Below are positions 36,301 to 49,181 of a stretch of 64,000 nucleotides of DNA, piece after piece (the first letter of the stretch is position 1; each line of letters starts with the position of its first letter). The stretch is from positions 310,001 to 374,000 of the forward strand of contig JAODTK010005783.1 of assembly GCA_026419785.1 (NCBI GenBank), read 5' to 3'. The translations under genes were made by a program, and so were the position numbers. The notes beneath the pieces were generated by a model. The model did no database searches and had not been told where the DNA came from. It saw only the letters and a list, made by a program, of their open reading frames with translations. The stretch comes from Sclerodactyla briareus. Taxonomy: Eukaryota > Echinodermata > Holothuroidea > Dendrochirotida > Sclerodactylidae.

Positions 36301-39300
36301 GATCTGAAGCTTCGTTCATTCTTTCCTTAAGCTAGCTGAAATGACATAACAACATGAGCCTAATATTAGAGAAATGCTATAGAACTGAATAAGTGAACTA
36401 GACACTCTGCTCCACCTACAATGTACAACCTACAATTCCCGCCACAGTATTTGGAACAAACTGCAACGGACTGTAAACCCCACATGCCCCCCATGCGTCG
36501 TCGGTTGTTTGATGTTTTATTTATTCACTTCCATCCTAAGAACATTCCCCAACATTGAGCTTGGTGGGGGGCGGTTGCATGGCCTTCCTATCAAATGACC
36601 GTCCCCAGTACAATACGGTATTTCGGGAGGGGTCTTTGCCAACATTTTTGAGGTACTTTGTAGCAGTTGCGTATGATGTGGTGAGGGCGTTAGCGGTGGG
36701 AGGTGGTTATTGGAGCACACACAGAGCATTACAACAACTATCGTCTATTTGAAATGCTGAACTACAATTTATGTTTCGGTTTTTTTACCAGAGTAGAAAA
36801 TATAAATCTATGTACAGGTTCATCTTTACTCACCGAGGAATTCATGTTGACGTCATTTGTTACTCTAATAAAAGTAATAGTAAGACAGTCCTCCTAGGAA
36901 AAGTTGGGTGTTACAATACGCCTACCGCAACCAAACTGAGACGTTCAGTTGGTGGTGCTGAATACAAAATCCCCCAGGAACATGATAGTTAACATTATTG
37001 TTCATCACCTATCACATTATGACGACAGACCCAACAAGTGGCAGTGGGTTCCTGAAATGTCATCAACCCTCATTTGCTACTATCTGTAGGACATTGTGAG
37101 TGTGAGTGGAATAATCAAAGAAGACCTTTGCAAAATAGAGATGGTAAAAATGGTAAACCATTATGTTATGGTTCAGCAGTCATATCCCAGTCATTCTTAC
37201 AACGGCGTTCTTGAGGTTAAACCACAATAGATATGCACATGAGTAAAGCCACGGTAATGGTAAAGCAGTTTTTGGTTGGGCAGTAATCTTGCAATGATAA
37301 CATACATAATTAATGAGTGACTATCTACATTGAGGTTACTAACCTGCGCACATGTATCATATAGTGGTTTACAAATAATTACAGCAATTCAACCACTAAT
37401 AGTCGTTTCGTAGCTTCGTGTGGGAAGCCACACATTGTTAGTAATAAATCAAACAGACCAAATATGACCTGATCGTAACACTATTTCAATTCAATGATTT
37501 CTAAACAGGTACAATACACAGACATCCAAATATACTGCAATCGACCCCCTGTAGTCCTATGGTACCACTCCCGGAATTTAATCTATGTGGGTTTCATATA
37601 GTTATTTTTGGGATCAAACTAATCTACATGACCGGGGAATGTAGATTGCGCTCAGAAGCAACACATATCAAGTAACTCAAAGGCAACCCTAGCCCCTCCC
37701 CTATCTCCGCCCTTCCTCCCCCCCCCCACATCAAAAACCGAACCGACCCAGCAAACAACATAAATATCTTCTAACTGGGGCAAGTAACAACCACACCATG
37801 GCCCTCGGGACCACAAGATTCCAACGCCCCAGCCCCCTCCCCGCCCCTACGCGCCACCCCCCCTCCTACCTACTTCAAATGAGAAACGTTCTTGAAGAAA
37901 CCCGATTAATGAAGATATCCTTTTCAGACTATTGGTGAAGTCACCTCCCAGCTGCAAATGTTCTCATTTCAACAGTATTTCAGGAGATTAGGCCCATACT
38001 ATAGATTTTGGAATCGCTTCTGAAGATTGTGATCAAACCGCCCACTCGTATCGGTTGAGGTGGGTGGCTGCGCGTGTAGTGCCCCGCCGGGGGTCAATAG
38101 GTGAACATATAATGCAGCGACCCATGCAGCCTGTGGATTTGAACCCTTTTGGAATGTTCACGGTTCACCATTCCATTCATCTCTCTGTATTTGTGCTAAT
38201 TTGTAAAAATTGTGAATCAATGTGCAAACGTCCGTACACGGAAATATAAGAAATATCAAGGAGGTTGAATGACATTCAAATAGAATATATTTTGCCTACC
38301 TCAACTTTCAGGCAAATTGCACTTCTTGGCATCAGCGATTCTCTTTTTACGAAGTGTGCCATGTGCACATATGTTTTTAACGGGCCCAATTACTGCGGGA
38401 ATTCGCATATTTTAGCTTGATTCATTCATTTACACAATAGAGACTGATTTTCACTGACTGTCCCGAAAACAACGTTTTCTGGTTTTTCTCTTTTTTGTCA
38501 AATAAACAAGCCATTCTGTCTCATGCCATTTGAAGTGCCTCAAAGCATTACAAGTAGCCCCGTCCCTCCAGTTGAGGAGGCCTGACCTTTCTCCTCCTCA
38601 GATCATAAAAATTATATAATTTGAGGTGGGCCTCGGCCTTGAATTTGGCCCAGCCTCAGCGGCGTTCCGGCCTTGAGGTCGCTATACATACAGTGTACAA
38701 ATTCCGGATGAGCACATCGCCTCGGCCTCAAAGCTTGGCCGGCCCAGACTACATACACCGGTGTCAAATTCAAATTCAAAAATACAGATGGAATCAAAGA
38801 TAACCCCTGCAAGGCATGCCGGAAAGACACACATCTCTCCAATATGCCTCGTGCAGCCACACCGAGGCGTGATGCCGCCTATATTCGTAAGAGAAACAGA
38901 TTTATGAAAGGGTCATCTGCAACCTTTTATATTGGCTACTGTATGCCACTCAAAGCAAGCCTTGGCACAAAGCCACTAACTGCTGGTTAACATACATCAA
39001 TGTGAACCCAATCACTTACTGCAATATATCTAACTCTGCTTCTACACGAGGGACTTGCAGGCAATTTGGGTCACCAGACGCCGGGATAGTAGCCCTGCCC
39101 CCACGCATGCATAAATCACAGACCACCGGATTCAATGGAGAACCGTGTTGCTCCATCTGGTTTTAAGACATTGCTTGAAATCTACTGAGGGGGTTTGGGT
39201 AGCAGTCATTGGTGGTTTGCGAGGTATTCCTTGCCTCATCCAGTTGATTGTCTTGACCACTGAAGCCCGTTGCACTAAGTACTGCCATGTAAATCCTCTC

Positions 39301-39819
39301 TATTACTTGGAGACTAATAAGGCGGCTGAGCTACTCTTGTTATATGAGGAGGCAAACAATGCTATACATACCCCACAAATGCTTAGTGAACAAAAACAGA
39401 CCAAGTGTTAATGACCTCAAGTGACCTTAATAGAATAAGCCCAGTTTGGAGTTCAAACGTGGGCTACGTGCAGTCTGTCTCATTCGTGAGAATGTTTTTC
39501 AGCCCTGTGGGCGCTGTCCATAGACTTGCATTCACTGTGGGATTTCCACTCTCATTGAAATGAATGGTAAAGAAGTTGCACTAGAGTACAATGGCACATG
39601 TAATCACCTATCAAATTCCTAGGAGTTGAAATGTGATCAAAATTTTCCTTTGATTTTCAATATGTAGTGAACTATTATGATGCGTTATTGGACTGTTGTG
39701 TTTGATTCCCCAGTCATACGACCTTTGTGACACTGAGCAGCATCATGAAGATACACAACTCATTGTGAGGGACATACATAGTTTTTTTTCAAACAACGTG
39801 TTTTTTCCACACATGTTTC
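33337..39819. other. AP3B intron, mostly featureless
   Basis: It contains the tRNA-like sequence at 34694, a C-rich stretch at 37680-37870 and two unsupported open frames (35434-35628 minus, 39145-39411 plus). The missing AP3B exon should lie between here and 47.4 kb. Confidence 0.5.
34694..34770 (+). mobile_element. tRNA-like sequence, degenerate
   Basis: The A box tagtgtagtgg (34704-34714) and B box ggttcggatcc (34749-34759) are correctly spaced. The acceptor and T stems do not pair well, so this is a tRNA pseudogene or SINE head, not a functional tRNA. Confidence 0.55.
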
Positions 39820-40671
39820 CTCACACAATGTTATTCTTACTAGTCCTCATTAGCTCCTTCTCATGACCTTTGATCTTGACCTTTGGGTGGTCAACTGTCA
39901 TCCAGCAATCAATGATATTATGTCCAACTTTGCTCAATGTCAGTAGGACCATATGCCAGCACTGTGCGCACTCAAATTCGTAAAGCATTTGCATAATTCC
40001 ACATATGGGCTCCAAGGCTCACAACTGGGCCATGGGCCTAAATCCCTGGACCCCCTTAAGTTATGCCATCGAGGCCAGCATTATAAACTAACGCGCACTG
40101 TGCAACGGATTTGGTTGCAAGATACCAGATTTTGCAGTAACTCATATAATGGGCCCCAGATCCCAGTGGGCCTCTAAAGACCATTACATGTAAATTTTGA
40201 GAAAATCAATTGAAAGCCGTGTGGGAAAAAGATGGAGTAGTACATTGTTGAAATTTCATAGAATAGGTCCGTTCGGCCAAGTTGAACTAGACCAAGAATT
40301 CCTAAACAACTTGAAGGTACGGCTTTGCATAGACCATCATTCCGGACTGATTGTCAGCACTATGCACCCAAATTTGTAGGAGATACATATTTTGCGGTAT
40401 TTCTATAATGGCCCTAGCCTTAGAGGCCTTTCAAAAACCCCACGGCACTATCTATACGTTGCATTCGAAATCTGGAACAAGCTGAAAAGAGCACCTCTAA
40501 TGAACATATGACACAGTCTCAAGAGTCTAATGTACTTTGTAGAAGATACTTCTTGAAATTTACCACATAATGGCTCATCGTGCCCCTTTAATGACTCTTT
40601 GACCTTCACAAAGTCAAACATAAGATCATGCGTCAATAAACATTGTGTCCAAGTTTGATCACATCCATAAA
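39820..40671. repeat. Degenerate relatives of the pearl-like repeats
   Basis: Blocks such as tgaccttgacctttgggtgg, caaagtcaaacataagatca and cattgtgtccaagtttgatc appear with phrases like cgcactgtgcaacggat and gtcagcactatgcacccaaa that match the 41-42 kb repeat units. No coding sequence is evident. Confidence 0.55.
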
Positions 40672-42525
40672 AACAAGAAGTGCCAATGGCACAGTAGCTC
40701 ACCCTCTTGACATTTGTATATCAGTAGGCCTACTGGCATTTTTCTATCAGGGATAAATGTGATGAATGATTTAAATGTGTAGATATCATGTATGTATAAC
40801 AAATTAGCAAAGAGTATGGTAGTGGGCTAGTTCCAATAGACTATCCCAGGTATTATATAACCCACTACAACACTATGCACCAACACTGGCAGAAAAAGAT
40901 AACATTTTTGCATGGATTTTATATAACAGACCCTAGGGTCCACACGGCCAAAAATAAGAAAAAAACACCCCAAATAGCCCATTATTACACGGACCACCTC
41001 CCAAGTTTAAAGAAAATGACTGAAGCTTGTAAGAGGAGATGCATTTCCAAGCACCATTTGTGTGGGGGTAATTTCATAAAATGGGCCATAGAGGCCCAAC
41101 TGGGCACCTTTTGACCAAAAATTCCTGAACACCCCCGAATGTACGGCTATTAGAGCATCATTATATGACCGAACATCAGTACTGTGTCACCAAAATTTGT
41201 AGGAGAAAGCTTTTGGCGTGATTTCACATGAATGGGGGGCCCTGGGGCCCACACTGGGCCTTTGAGCCAAACATTTTCCGAACACCCACATATGGGGCCC
41301 CTACCCACCCAAGGACCACTTTACATTTAACTTTGAAGGAATCAATTGAACTTGTAAGAGGGAATCCATTTCAGCAACCATTTTGTGTTCAATTTCCATA
41401 AATGGGCCATAGAGCCCAATTGGGAACCCTTGGGACAAATTTCCCCTGAACACCCCGACGGGAGTTACTGCTATTGGAACATCATTTATGACTGAACATC
41501 ACAAACTTTGCATCAAAAATTTTTGTAGGAGGTGAAGCATTTTGCATGACTCAACTGATGGGCCCGAGTGCCCAAGTGGGACTATGGGAGACCCAAATCT
41601 CCGGCAAACCCCACCCCCGAAGGTACAGCTTTATTAGACCATCATTATGACCGAACATCAGCACTGTGCACAAATCGTGAGAGGAGAAGCCTTTTGCGTG
41701 ATTCCACAGTGATGGGCCCTAGGGCCCAAGTGGGAACCCTTGGACCAAACAATTCTGGAAAGCACGTAGGTACGGCTATTAGCCAGCATTATGACCGATC
41801 AGCACTGACTTGTGCCATCAAAATTTGTAGGGAGAAGTAGTTTGGCCTGATTCCACATGATGGCCTAGGGCCCACAATGGTCCTTTGGGCCCAAATTCCC
41901 TGCACCCCAACCCCGAAGGTACGGCTATTAGACCATCAATTATTACGAACATCAGCACTGTGCATCAAAATTTGTACGAAGCCTTTTGGCATGATTTCAC
42001 ATTATGGGCCCTAGGGCCCAAGTGGACCATTGACCAAATTTTCCTGAACACCCCAAGGTACGGCTATTGGACCATCATTATGACTGAACTTCAGTACTGT
42101 GCATCAGAATCTGTAGAGGGAAAGCATTTTGCGTGATTTCACATATGGGCCCTAGGGCCCACAATGGGCCTTGGCCCAATTCCTGAACACCCCGAAGGTA
42201 TGTCATTAGACCATTATTATGACCTGAACATCAGCACTGTGCATCGAATTTGTAGGATGAGAAGCATTTTGCTTGATTTCATTCACATGATTGGCCCTAG
42301 GGCCCACAATGGGCCTTGGGCTAAAATTTCCCGAACAACCCCAAATCCCCTTCACTTGGCCCTCATTTTGACCAAGTTTCACCATGATCCATCAAACACG
42401 TAGGAGGAGACATTTGATCCATTGTTTGACAGATAGATATGATAGATAGATAGATAGATAGATAGATAGACATGCCGGATCTCAATAGCTCACCCAGCAC
42501 ATATGCTGGGGTGAGCTAAAAATTG
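40672..42525. mobile_element. Pearl/Helentron-like element with central repeats
   Basis: The left boundary is aagaagtgccaatggcacag, tagctcaccc (40672-40705, containing the small hairpin gtgccaatggcac). The centre holds many imperfect ~140-155-bp repeats (…ggtacggctattagaccatc, attatgaccgaacatcagca, ctgtgcatcaaaatttgtag, gatgggccctagggccca…). A GATA microsatellite follows at 42431-42470, then a palindromic tail, tagctcacccagcacatatg + ctggggtgagcta (42488-42520). Central repeats plus a tetranucleotide microsatellite is the layout of pearl-type, Helentron-associated elements; membership is inferred and no Rep/helicase is present. Confidence 0.6.
42431..42470. repeat. (GATA)n microsatellite
   Basis: About ten copies of gata/agat lie directly before the palindromic tail of the 40.7-42.5 kb element. 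Confidence 0.95.
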
Positions 42526-42750
42526 GGGGCCAAAAGGCATTTTCAAACAGTGGCCTACCATGCCCCTTCGATTACTTTTGACCTTGACCTCCACAAGGTC
42601 ACCAAAGGTCAATGAACATTGTGTCCAAGTTTGGGGGTCACATCCATCGAGATGACTGTTTGAGGGCCAAAAAGGCAATATGTTGACATTGTACACTGGA
42701 TGAATAGAGTAGACAACAGTTCAACCAGCATGGCTGGTTTGAGCTAAAAA
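42488..42750. repeat. Two hairpins with 'gctggg…gagctaaaa' arms
   Basis: tagctcacccagc / gctggggtgagcta (42488-42520) and gttcaaccagc / gctggtttgagct (42718-42745) are inverted repeats with 3-6-nt loops, both followed by aaaa. The sequence between them (gaccttgacctccacaaggt, aatgaacattgtgtccaagt) is also found near 40.6 kb. Confidence 0.75.
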
Positions 42751-45700
42751 TGCAGCCACCATCAAAGACCAATTAACATTCATGGGGTGCTCAACAAGGC
42801 TATTGTCACCATGGTGTCATTTTCAGCCCCAAAAGGCCATTTTATCTGTGAATACATAATTGCATATTCATGGTTTGAGTTCAGGGCATAATTTATCTGG
42901 ATTCACACAGCGAAAAACTACCAAAAACACCCCCCTTTCAAATGCTAATCAAAATTCCTTCTGATTAGCGAAAACTCCAAATAAAACAAAAAACCCCAAA
43001 AAGTAAGTGTTTATTGATGACATGCTATAAATTCAGCAAGATGTGCTAATTAAATTCAAGATTAAATTATGACCTGGAGTTACTAATTTAGTGTTTTAGT
43101 TCTGAAATGAGTCAAGGACTGGTAATACAAATAGATTAACAGCTAGTTGCAAGTGATCATCACAATTCAAGGCTCAGGCGGTATTATTTACAATAATGCA
43201 CATTAACTACTAAAATGTCCAACTGTTTGTACCATAGACTCTGAATCATGAACCGCTGCAAGAAAATCGTAGGTAGAGTAACCACACGCTATGTGCTGCA
43301 TGTCACTAATGATGTATACAGGTTATGAGGTAGTGCACAGGAATGCAGAATAGGAATGCAGTACATAGTCGTTGCCATATTAAAAAAAAAAAAATTCTTG
43401 CAGTGCCACGGAAGCATTAAAATCTTGAACCAGCATCGCGATAGTGAATTCAGTAGAAATGTATAGAAAGCCTGCATCTTTGGCTATGTTTAACCAATTT
43501 CTGCTGAGTTTTGAAGAGGAAATTTTGGTCAAAAATTTATATTTCTTTGAATGTTACCCTGCTGCTCTCGGAGGGGATATATTCCCCCCTATTTTTTTTT
43601 CATAGGGCAATTTCCCATTTTCAGGAGGCGAATTGCCCACTGCTCCCGCTCATTTCTGGCCCTGTTGTTATTTGGCAGTTATTTTCGAATACCTTGGTTA
43701 ATGTGGAATTTATATAGGTACCATTTCTGTGAAATGTTGATCGAAGGATATATATTGGTGTGCAACTGTTATGTCACCTAGTAGACTCTACAGTGAGCGG
43801 TATTCTCATATGCTGCAATACACAATGTAGGCTACATGTATACTGGGGGCCAAGCACCATTCAAACACTATGGATCATACATCATACTTTGGTGCATTTA
43901 AGACCGATGATGAAGTCATCGTAGAAGGCGAGAGGTTTTGCCTCTACGATGACAAAAAAATGAGTGTTTTCATTTTTATTGTTCAATAAAGCATTTTCTA
44001 AATTTCTAAACGGGTTAGTGACATAATGGCGAATCCTCTAATTTTACATAGTCAGAATAACAAAGTGAATCAGAGGCTAAGTGTCCAGGCATAGTTACCC
44101 CACATACACATAATAGACTGCATGCAGTTTCTACACTGTTTATGATCGCGCTAAACTCAGAACTTAGAACTGAACCATGACTTAATCAAGAAACTTGGAA
44201 CCCGACATGCAGCTAGATCACAATTTAGAAGACACCAATCAATGTTACACCAAAATGCAGTTGGACAATCTCTCAGTTGGATATCCAAAACACAAAGGTA
44301 TATACCTCTGCTGGATAAAGGTGGTGTGTTTTTCATGATTTCTAACGTTTACTCATCTCGAAACCGAAGAGTTGTGTAGCCTAACTTCTTGTAACATTGA
44401 GAGCAACTGTACGTGTATTGCCTATGCAGGTCGGTGACCTAGCAACAACATTGGTCGTATTTCGCAGGCTACCTGAGATACATGATACGGTTTGAGATAT
44501 ATTTGCCATACCGCGACCCATTGTTTCATTATCAGGGTTAATAATTTGAGTTCGCTGCATAGTATTTGTGTTTTAGACCTGGAATTTGGAGAGATGGGCG
44601 TCGCCTAGCCTTAGTGTTGTCGTTGTATTTTGTGAGCCAGACTAGCTGGGTTGTGTGCTTGCAATTCAAGCAGCTTTAATGCAGCACTGTACACTTACAC
44701 AACAGCGTGTAGTACTACGTAGCAGTTGTTTTGGTTTACACTACTGTCTGTCTTTTAAATGTGTGCGCGCTGGCTATTGTAGAATGTACTGAATTATCGG
44801 AATGATTTTGCGACCACAAAATGTGTCACCATAGTAACTAGCCAAAACAAAGGCTAATGAGTTCACTTTGTGAGCTGGCTGGTACATAGTAATTACAGTT
44901 ACTATGGCTGCTCACCAGCTAAGCAATCGATTCCAGAGAATCATAAATTCTCCTCAGACCAAAATATGCAAAGCACCCTATCCTCCATTGTGAACATCGA
45001 TACTCTTGTCTCTCTTCAGACTTCCTTGGCCAATCAGATTGCAGGATACCAATAAGGACATATGAATAGTAGATAAATGTCATGCATGCTGCAGTTTGAA
45101 ATTTGTGGTTTATATAATTTTGAACGAGGTTCATTTTGCTGACATATTTAACTTTTTTCAGCTGCAGCTGCCTCTTTATGAAGTGATTGAAAATATAAAC
45201 AGACAAATGAAGAACCATACTGCTTATATACATTCAGCATGGATGGCAAGTGCATCACATTTGCAATGCTAAACCGGGTATTTCCAGTGCTTGGTATGCG
45301 CTGTTCAGAGGTACCACAGTCACGCATGCAGCTGTCAAATCTCTGACATGTGCTGGGAATTCACTATCTCTAATGACTCAACAAAGATTACAGACCTATT
45401 CACCATTAATCATCAACGTCTAAACAACAACCCCACAAAATACAATTGGTTTCCCAAAAGTTCTTTGACTCTTTGCCAGAGGAATTTGACAATGATAGTT
45501 AACTGTGGAAGAACTGTCAAATCTTTGTTGACCATAGGACAATTAACAATGATAACCAACTGCCAACAGTGAACAATTGGAGTAAGCAGTAAATATATGT
45601 ATTTACAAAACAAGATACTGGTAGACTTAGTGGAACAATGGGATAATAAACAATAGAGAGACTATAATTAACATCGAGTGCCTACTGCAGATATAGGAAC

Positions 45701-46479
45701 CTTCACAGGTCAGGGTCACATCACAACCTCCTGGACCAAGGTGATCCATATTGAATATTCATAAAACAGTATCTCCGGGCTCATTGAGCACTGCACAGGC
45801 CGGAACAAGATTGCGGGCCTGGATTTGCTAATGCCTCTACTACCTGAACAAACCCATAGGGTTGTTTTAACCCATAGTATGTGACAAACATTCAATTTGC
45901 ATCCGAGGCATTGATGACTAACTTTCCAGTTTGAATTGCTGGTAGCATCAACAGCTGGGAATGTCAGGGTGATTCAATCCCAGTGACCCAAGCACAAGGA
46001 AGTGGCTATCTGAACACATAGACATTATGTATAGCTACTATAGACTGAAGGATTGATCCACTCTGCTCCATCTCATACCACTACTACAGACACTAGTCTC
46101 ACTCTCAGGAACAAATGTCCCTGCTAGCTCATTCATTGAAATTACCTATCAGCCTGCATTGTAGTATTTCACTCTATAGATTCCAACTATATTTACTTCA
46201 ACATCCCTACTCTGGTCTTGGTCTTTTGTCTTGGTCTACATTTGATTTAATAGTCCAAACCTATGCATAATGCCACCTTCAACTGCACAAAAACTAAGCA
46301 GTTCATTATCACCCACAAGCGTGACAAACTCTGCCCTGTATGTTTTACTATAGAAGGTTCTCAGCTCAAACTCTCTCAGACTCCATGACTCCAGTTAATT
46401 GTGGATTACAGACTGATAATATCTGTGAGATTACTTATAGATACCTCCAAGCAAGGAATAGCCTAGCATCAGACTCTGA
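42751..46479. other. AP3B intron, mostly featureless
   Basis: Only the hairpin at 43915 and a plus-strand frame of 61 codons (44870-45055, after a possible acceptor gctgctcaccag) stand out. No gene recognised. Confidence 0.5.
43915..43990 (+). other. Strong hairpin followed by AATAAA
   Basis: gtcatcgtagaaggc / gcctctacgatgac (43915-43953) forms a ~14-bp stem with one bulge and a ~10-nt loop. AATAAA follows at 43985-43990 after an A/T-rich spacer. This could be a 3'-end structure on a plus-strand transcript; no gene is recognised upstream. Confidence 0.4.
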
Positions 46480-47130
46480 CCTCTCCTGATACCAGATGAC
46501 TGCTGACATGAGCCCAAAACAATAGGGACCATGTATTCATTTAGAAGAACCCACATACCAAGCATGAGTTATTCTGTTAACAAGCCAAAATTGGTACAGT
46601 GTTTAAAAATTCAAATTAGCACATTTCCCTAATCCCTCCCCGAAAGTGACTCCCAGTCTACATCAACATCGATAGGGTTATTATACTCCCATAAGAAAGC
46701 TGCATACCAAATTTCAACCTGATCAGACCAGGCGTTCTGGACTTGTCATGTTAAAAAGATTTTCAGACTTTGACATCTCACGACCTCAGATGACCCTTGA
46801 CCTGATCAAAAACAATAGGGACCATGTACCCATTAAAGAGAACCCACATACATGTATGAGCTTCATCCATCCAGGTGGGATTAAGTTGAAATTCTCAATT
46901 CCTCACCAATAAAAACGATAGGGTTATTGTTTCCCCATAAGAAGCTACACACCAAATTTCAGCTCGATTGGACCATGCATTCTGGACTTATCCTCTACAC
47001 AGGATTTTCAGACTTTTACCTCTAATGACCTCAGATGACCTTCGACCTGACCCCAAAACCATAGGATCATGGTTTCATTATAGGGAAGCATGAGCTTCAT
47101 TCATCCAGGTGGGATCAAGTTATGCTCTTC
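46480..47130. repeat. Two ~300-bp repeat copies (AP3B intron)
   Basis: Copies contain aacaatagggaccatgtatt, gaacccacataccaagcatg, catccatccaggtgggatt, aatttcaacctgatcagacc and ttcagactttgacatctc. They are related to the 62.5-64 kb array, but intact and less indel-ridden. The copies lie just left of exon 47453-47536. Confidence 0.8.
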
Positions 47131-47228
47131 ACAAGCCAGACATCACATGCATACAAATACAAATATATACACAAACACACGCACACACACTGTCAAGACT
47201 GCATAGATTCCTTGACTACAGGAATGAG

Positions 47229-47252
47229 ATATATATATATATATATATATAA
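47229..47252. repeat. (TA)n microsatellite
   Basis: About eleven TA dinucleotides, 200 bp left of AP3B exon 47453-47536. Confidence 0.95.
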
Positions 47253-47452
47253 CACATATAGTGAAGTGCTCAGTTTTCCAAATCTCCATGAAATTAAGGA
47301 GTAAGCTATTAAACAGTTGTTACTGTCAAAAATTTAGACAACGATTCTTCAAATTTGAGCTGGAGAGTAAAATGTAGCAAGAATGGCACCAGGAAAGTAT
47401 TCTTCCTAACTAACCAATGTTTTAGCAGAAACAATGGCAAACTCATGCTCAC

Positions 47453-47536
47453 CTTTTGTTTGAGGAATTCAGCTTCGCTGATAGTAACTGGTTGTATCAG
47501 TTCACCCACTGGAGCTTGACTGTCACATTGCATTGT
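47453..47536 (-). CDS. AP3B1: AP-3 beta exon: third appendage exon
   Basis: The frame reads MQCDSQAPVGELIQPV, then TISEAEFLKQK before the donor AAG|GTGAGCATG. PVGELxxPVxxSExxFxKxQ is conserved in AP-3 beta. The 5' border is less certain: the nearest acceptor (ttttaag, exon from 47536) is weak and gives the wrong phase for the two bases (AG) carried from the previous exon. One missing base at that border would fix this. The next exon in order, encoding roughly 40 appendage residues, was not located between here and 33.0 kb. Confidence 0.85.
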
Positions 47537-49181
47537 CTTAAAATTGTGCTGTAATAAGGGAAGAACAATCCGATGTTATTTTGATTGCCTGAAATGTCAG
47601 CTCATGCTCTAAATAGGGGAGGGGTGGGACTTGGCTATCATATTAACAGGAGAGGGTTATGCCCAACATCTTAATGGAGGGCATCATCCCTCAGCACGTA
47701 CCAACATTGCCTCCACACAGTGCCAATATAGACTGAAGTCAGCGAACTACGAAGGACAATATCAAAGAACTGTATCACACAACTGTCCAAAGGCTACAGT
47801 GTGACTCTGTATGGAATTAAATAATTTGAAGATGCGATAACTCCGCTAACACAGGGTAATTCCAGCAAACTAGTAAGAACTATTTATTAATTCATCTTGG
47901 ACACTTATTCGCTTTCTGAAAAACCCAGTATCCTCAAAATAACAGCAATTGAATAACTCACCAACAAACTGTCACTTTTTAGGATATCAGGCCAGTCGGC
48001 TATTCAACGCTACCTAGCATAGCATGTTCAACTAGCATAAACAATAATCATAGGTGGCGGCATTATAAGGGGTGAACAAAAATAACAAAGTTGCAAACAT
48101 GTGTGAGAGAATGCTGCAAGCGAAGTGACTTGTGAATGTCTCTAGATGCAGAAACTAATACACAACACAGGCTCATGTAACTCCCAATTAGAGATTCTTC
48201 TGATGACAACCACTGTAGTAACAATGAAAGGTTTTGTCGTAGATCACTGTCACTTTGTCATATTGAAATATTGTGGTAGTGAACCTCACTGTATGGATTT
48301 TTTTCAAAAACATCAGTGCCAAAGAACAATGACAATTATTCTTCTAGCCATAAACCTACTGTCTCAAGCATGGAAAGAGACAAAAGCATGAAATGGTCTT
48401 TTGTCCTGCCATGCTTGACTAATGCAGAATGACTCACATTGATCCAATTCATTCTCACTTTGTTGCCGTTTTGATCAACTTGTTAGAATGCCACAAGGAT
48501 TCAAATGGCAAGGACATTCTTCATCAAATGCTACTATTACACCGATTGTATTATTTTCACAAAGATCAATGACCGTGAATCACCTTGAGAGCCATTAAGT
48601 GGTCTGTGTACCATGTCACATTTATCAGTAACCATTTGATAGAGGGTGGGTGTTTGCTATGCATTCCAGGGGCTAGAGTTCCATGCAATGATGCATCTGT
48701 CACTTGATAAGGTCATGACTAGAGTGAGCCTATCGTGTGCCACATGATTTATTGTCAGTGATTTCAGACACTGAAATTGATTGCTCCATCAAATGGAAAC
48801 CCATTAACTGCGCAAAAACTATATCCCTGGGAGGAAAGGCTCTGGTGACTATTAAATGACCTTAGATTCTGTCAGGATGAATGTAGTCCACTTGCACCGA
48901 CAAATTTTAGCAATTTGCGTAAACCATGCCAATTCATATCCACCAAATTTTGTCCAAATCTGACAAACTTATGAAAATTGGGCAAAAGACATTCATGCCT
49001 TTCCAAGAATTCTTTCTTTGTGGACATGTACACCCAGTCTTAAATGAATTATTCTGCAAAATAAATCCAAAATAGCTGGTGTGTAGAGTCTGAAGGAGCT
49101 AAAATGAAAATTGGTCCCAATTGCCATGCTTTGGGAGTGCAAATTTGTGAGAAAATCTATTTGGCAAGGGGGAAAAACGAA
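47537..49181. other. AP3B intron, nothing recognised
   Basis: CpG-poor, no repeats or coding text that I can support. Confidence 0.55.
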
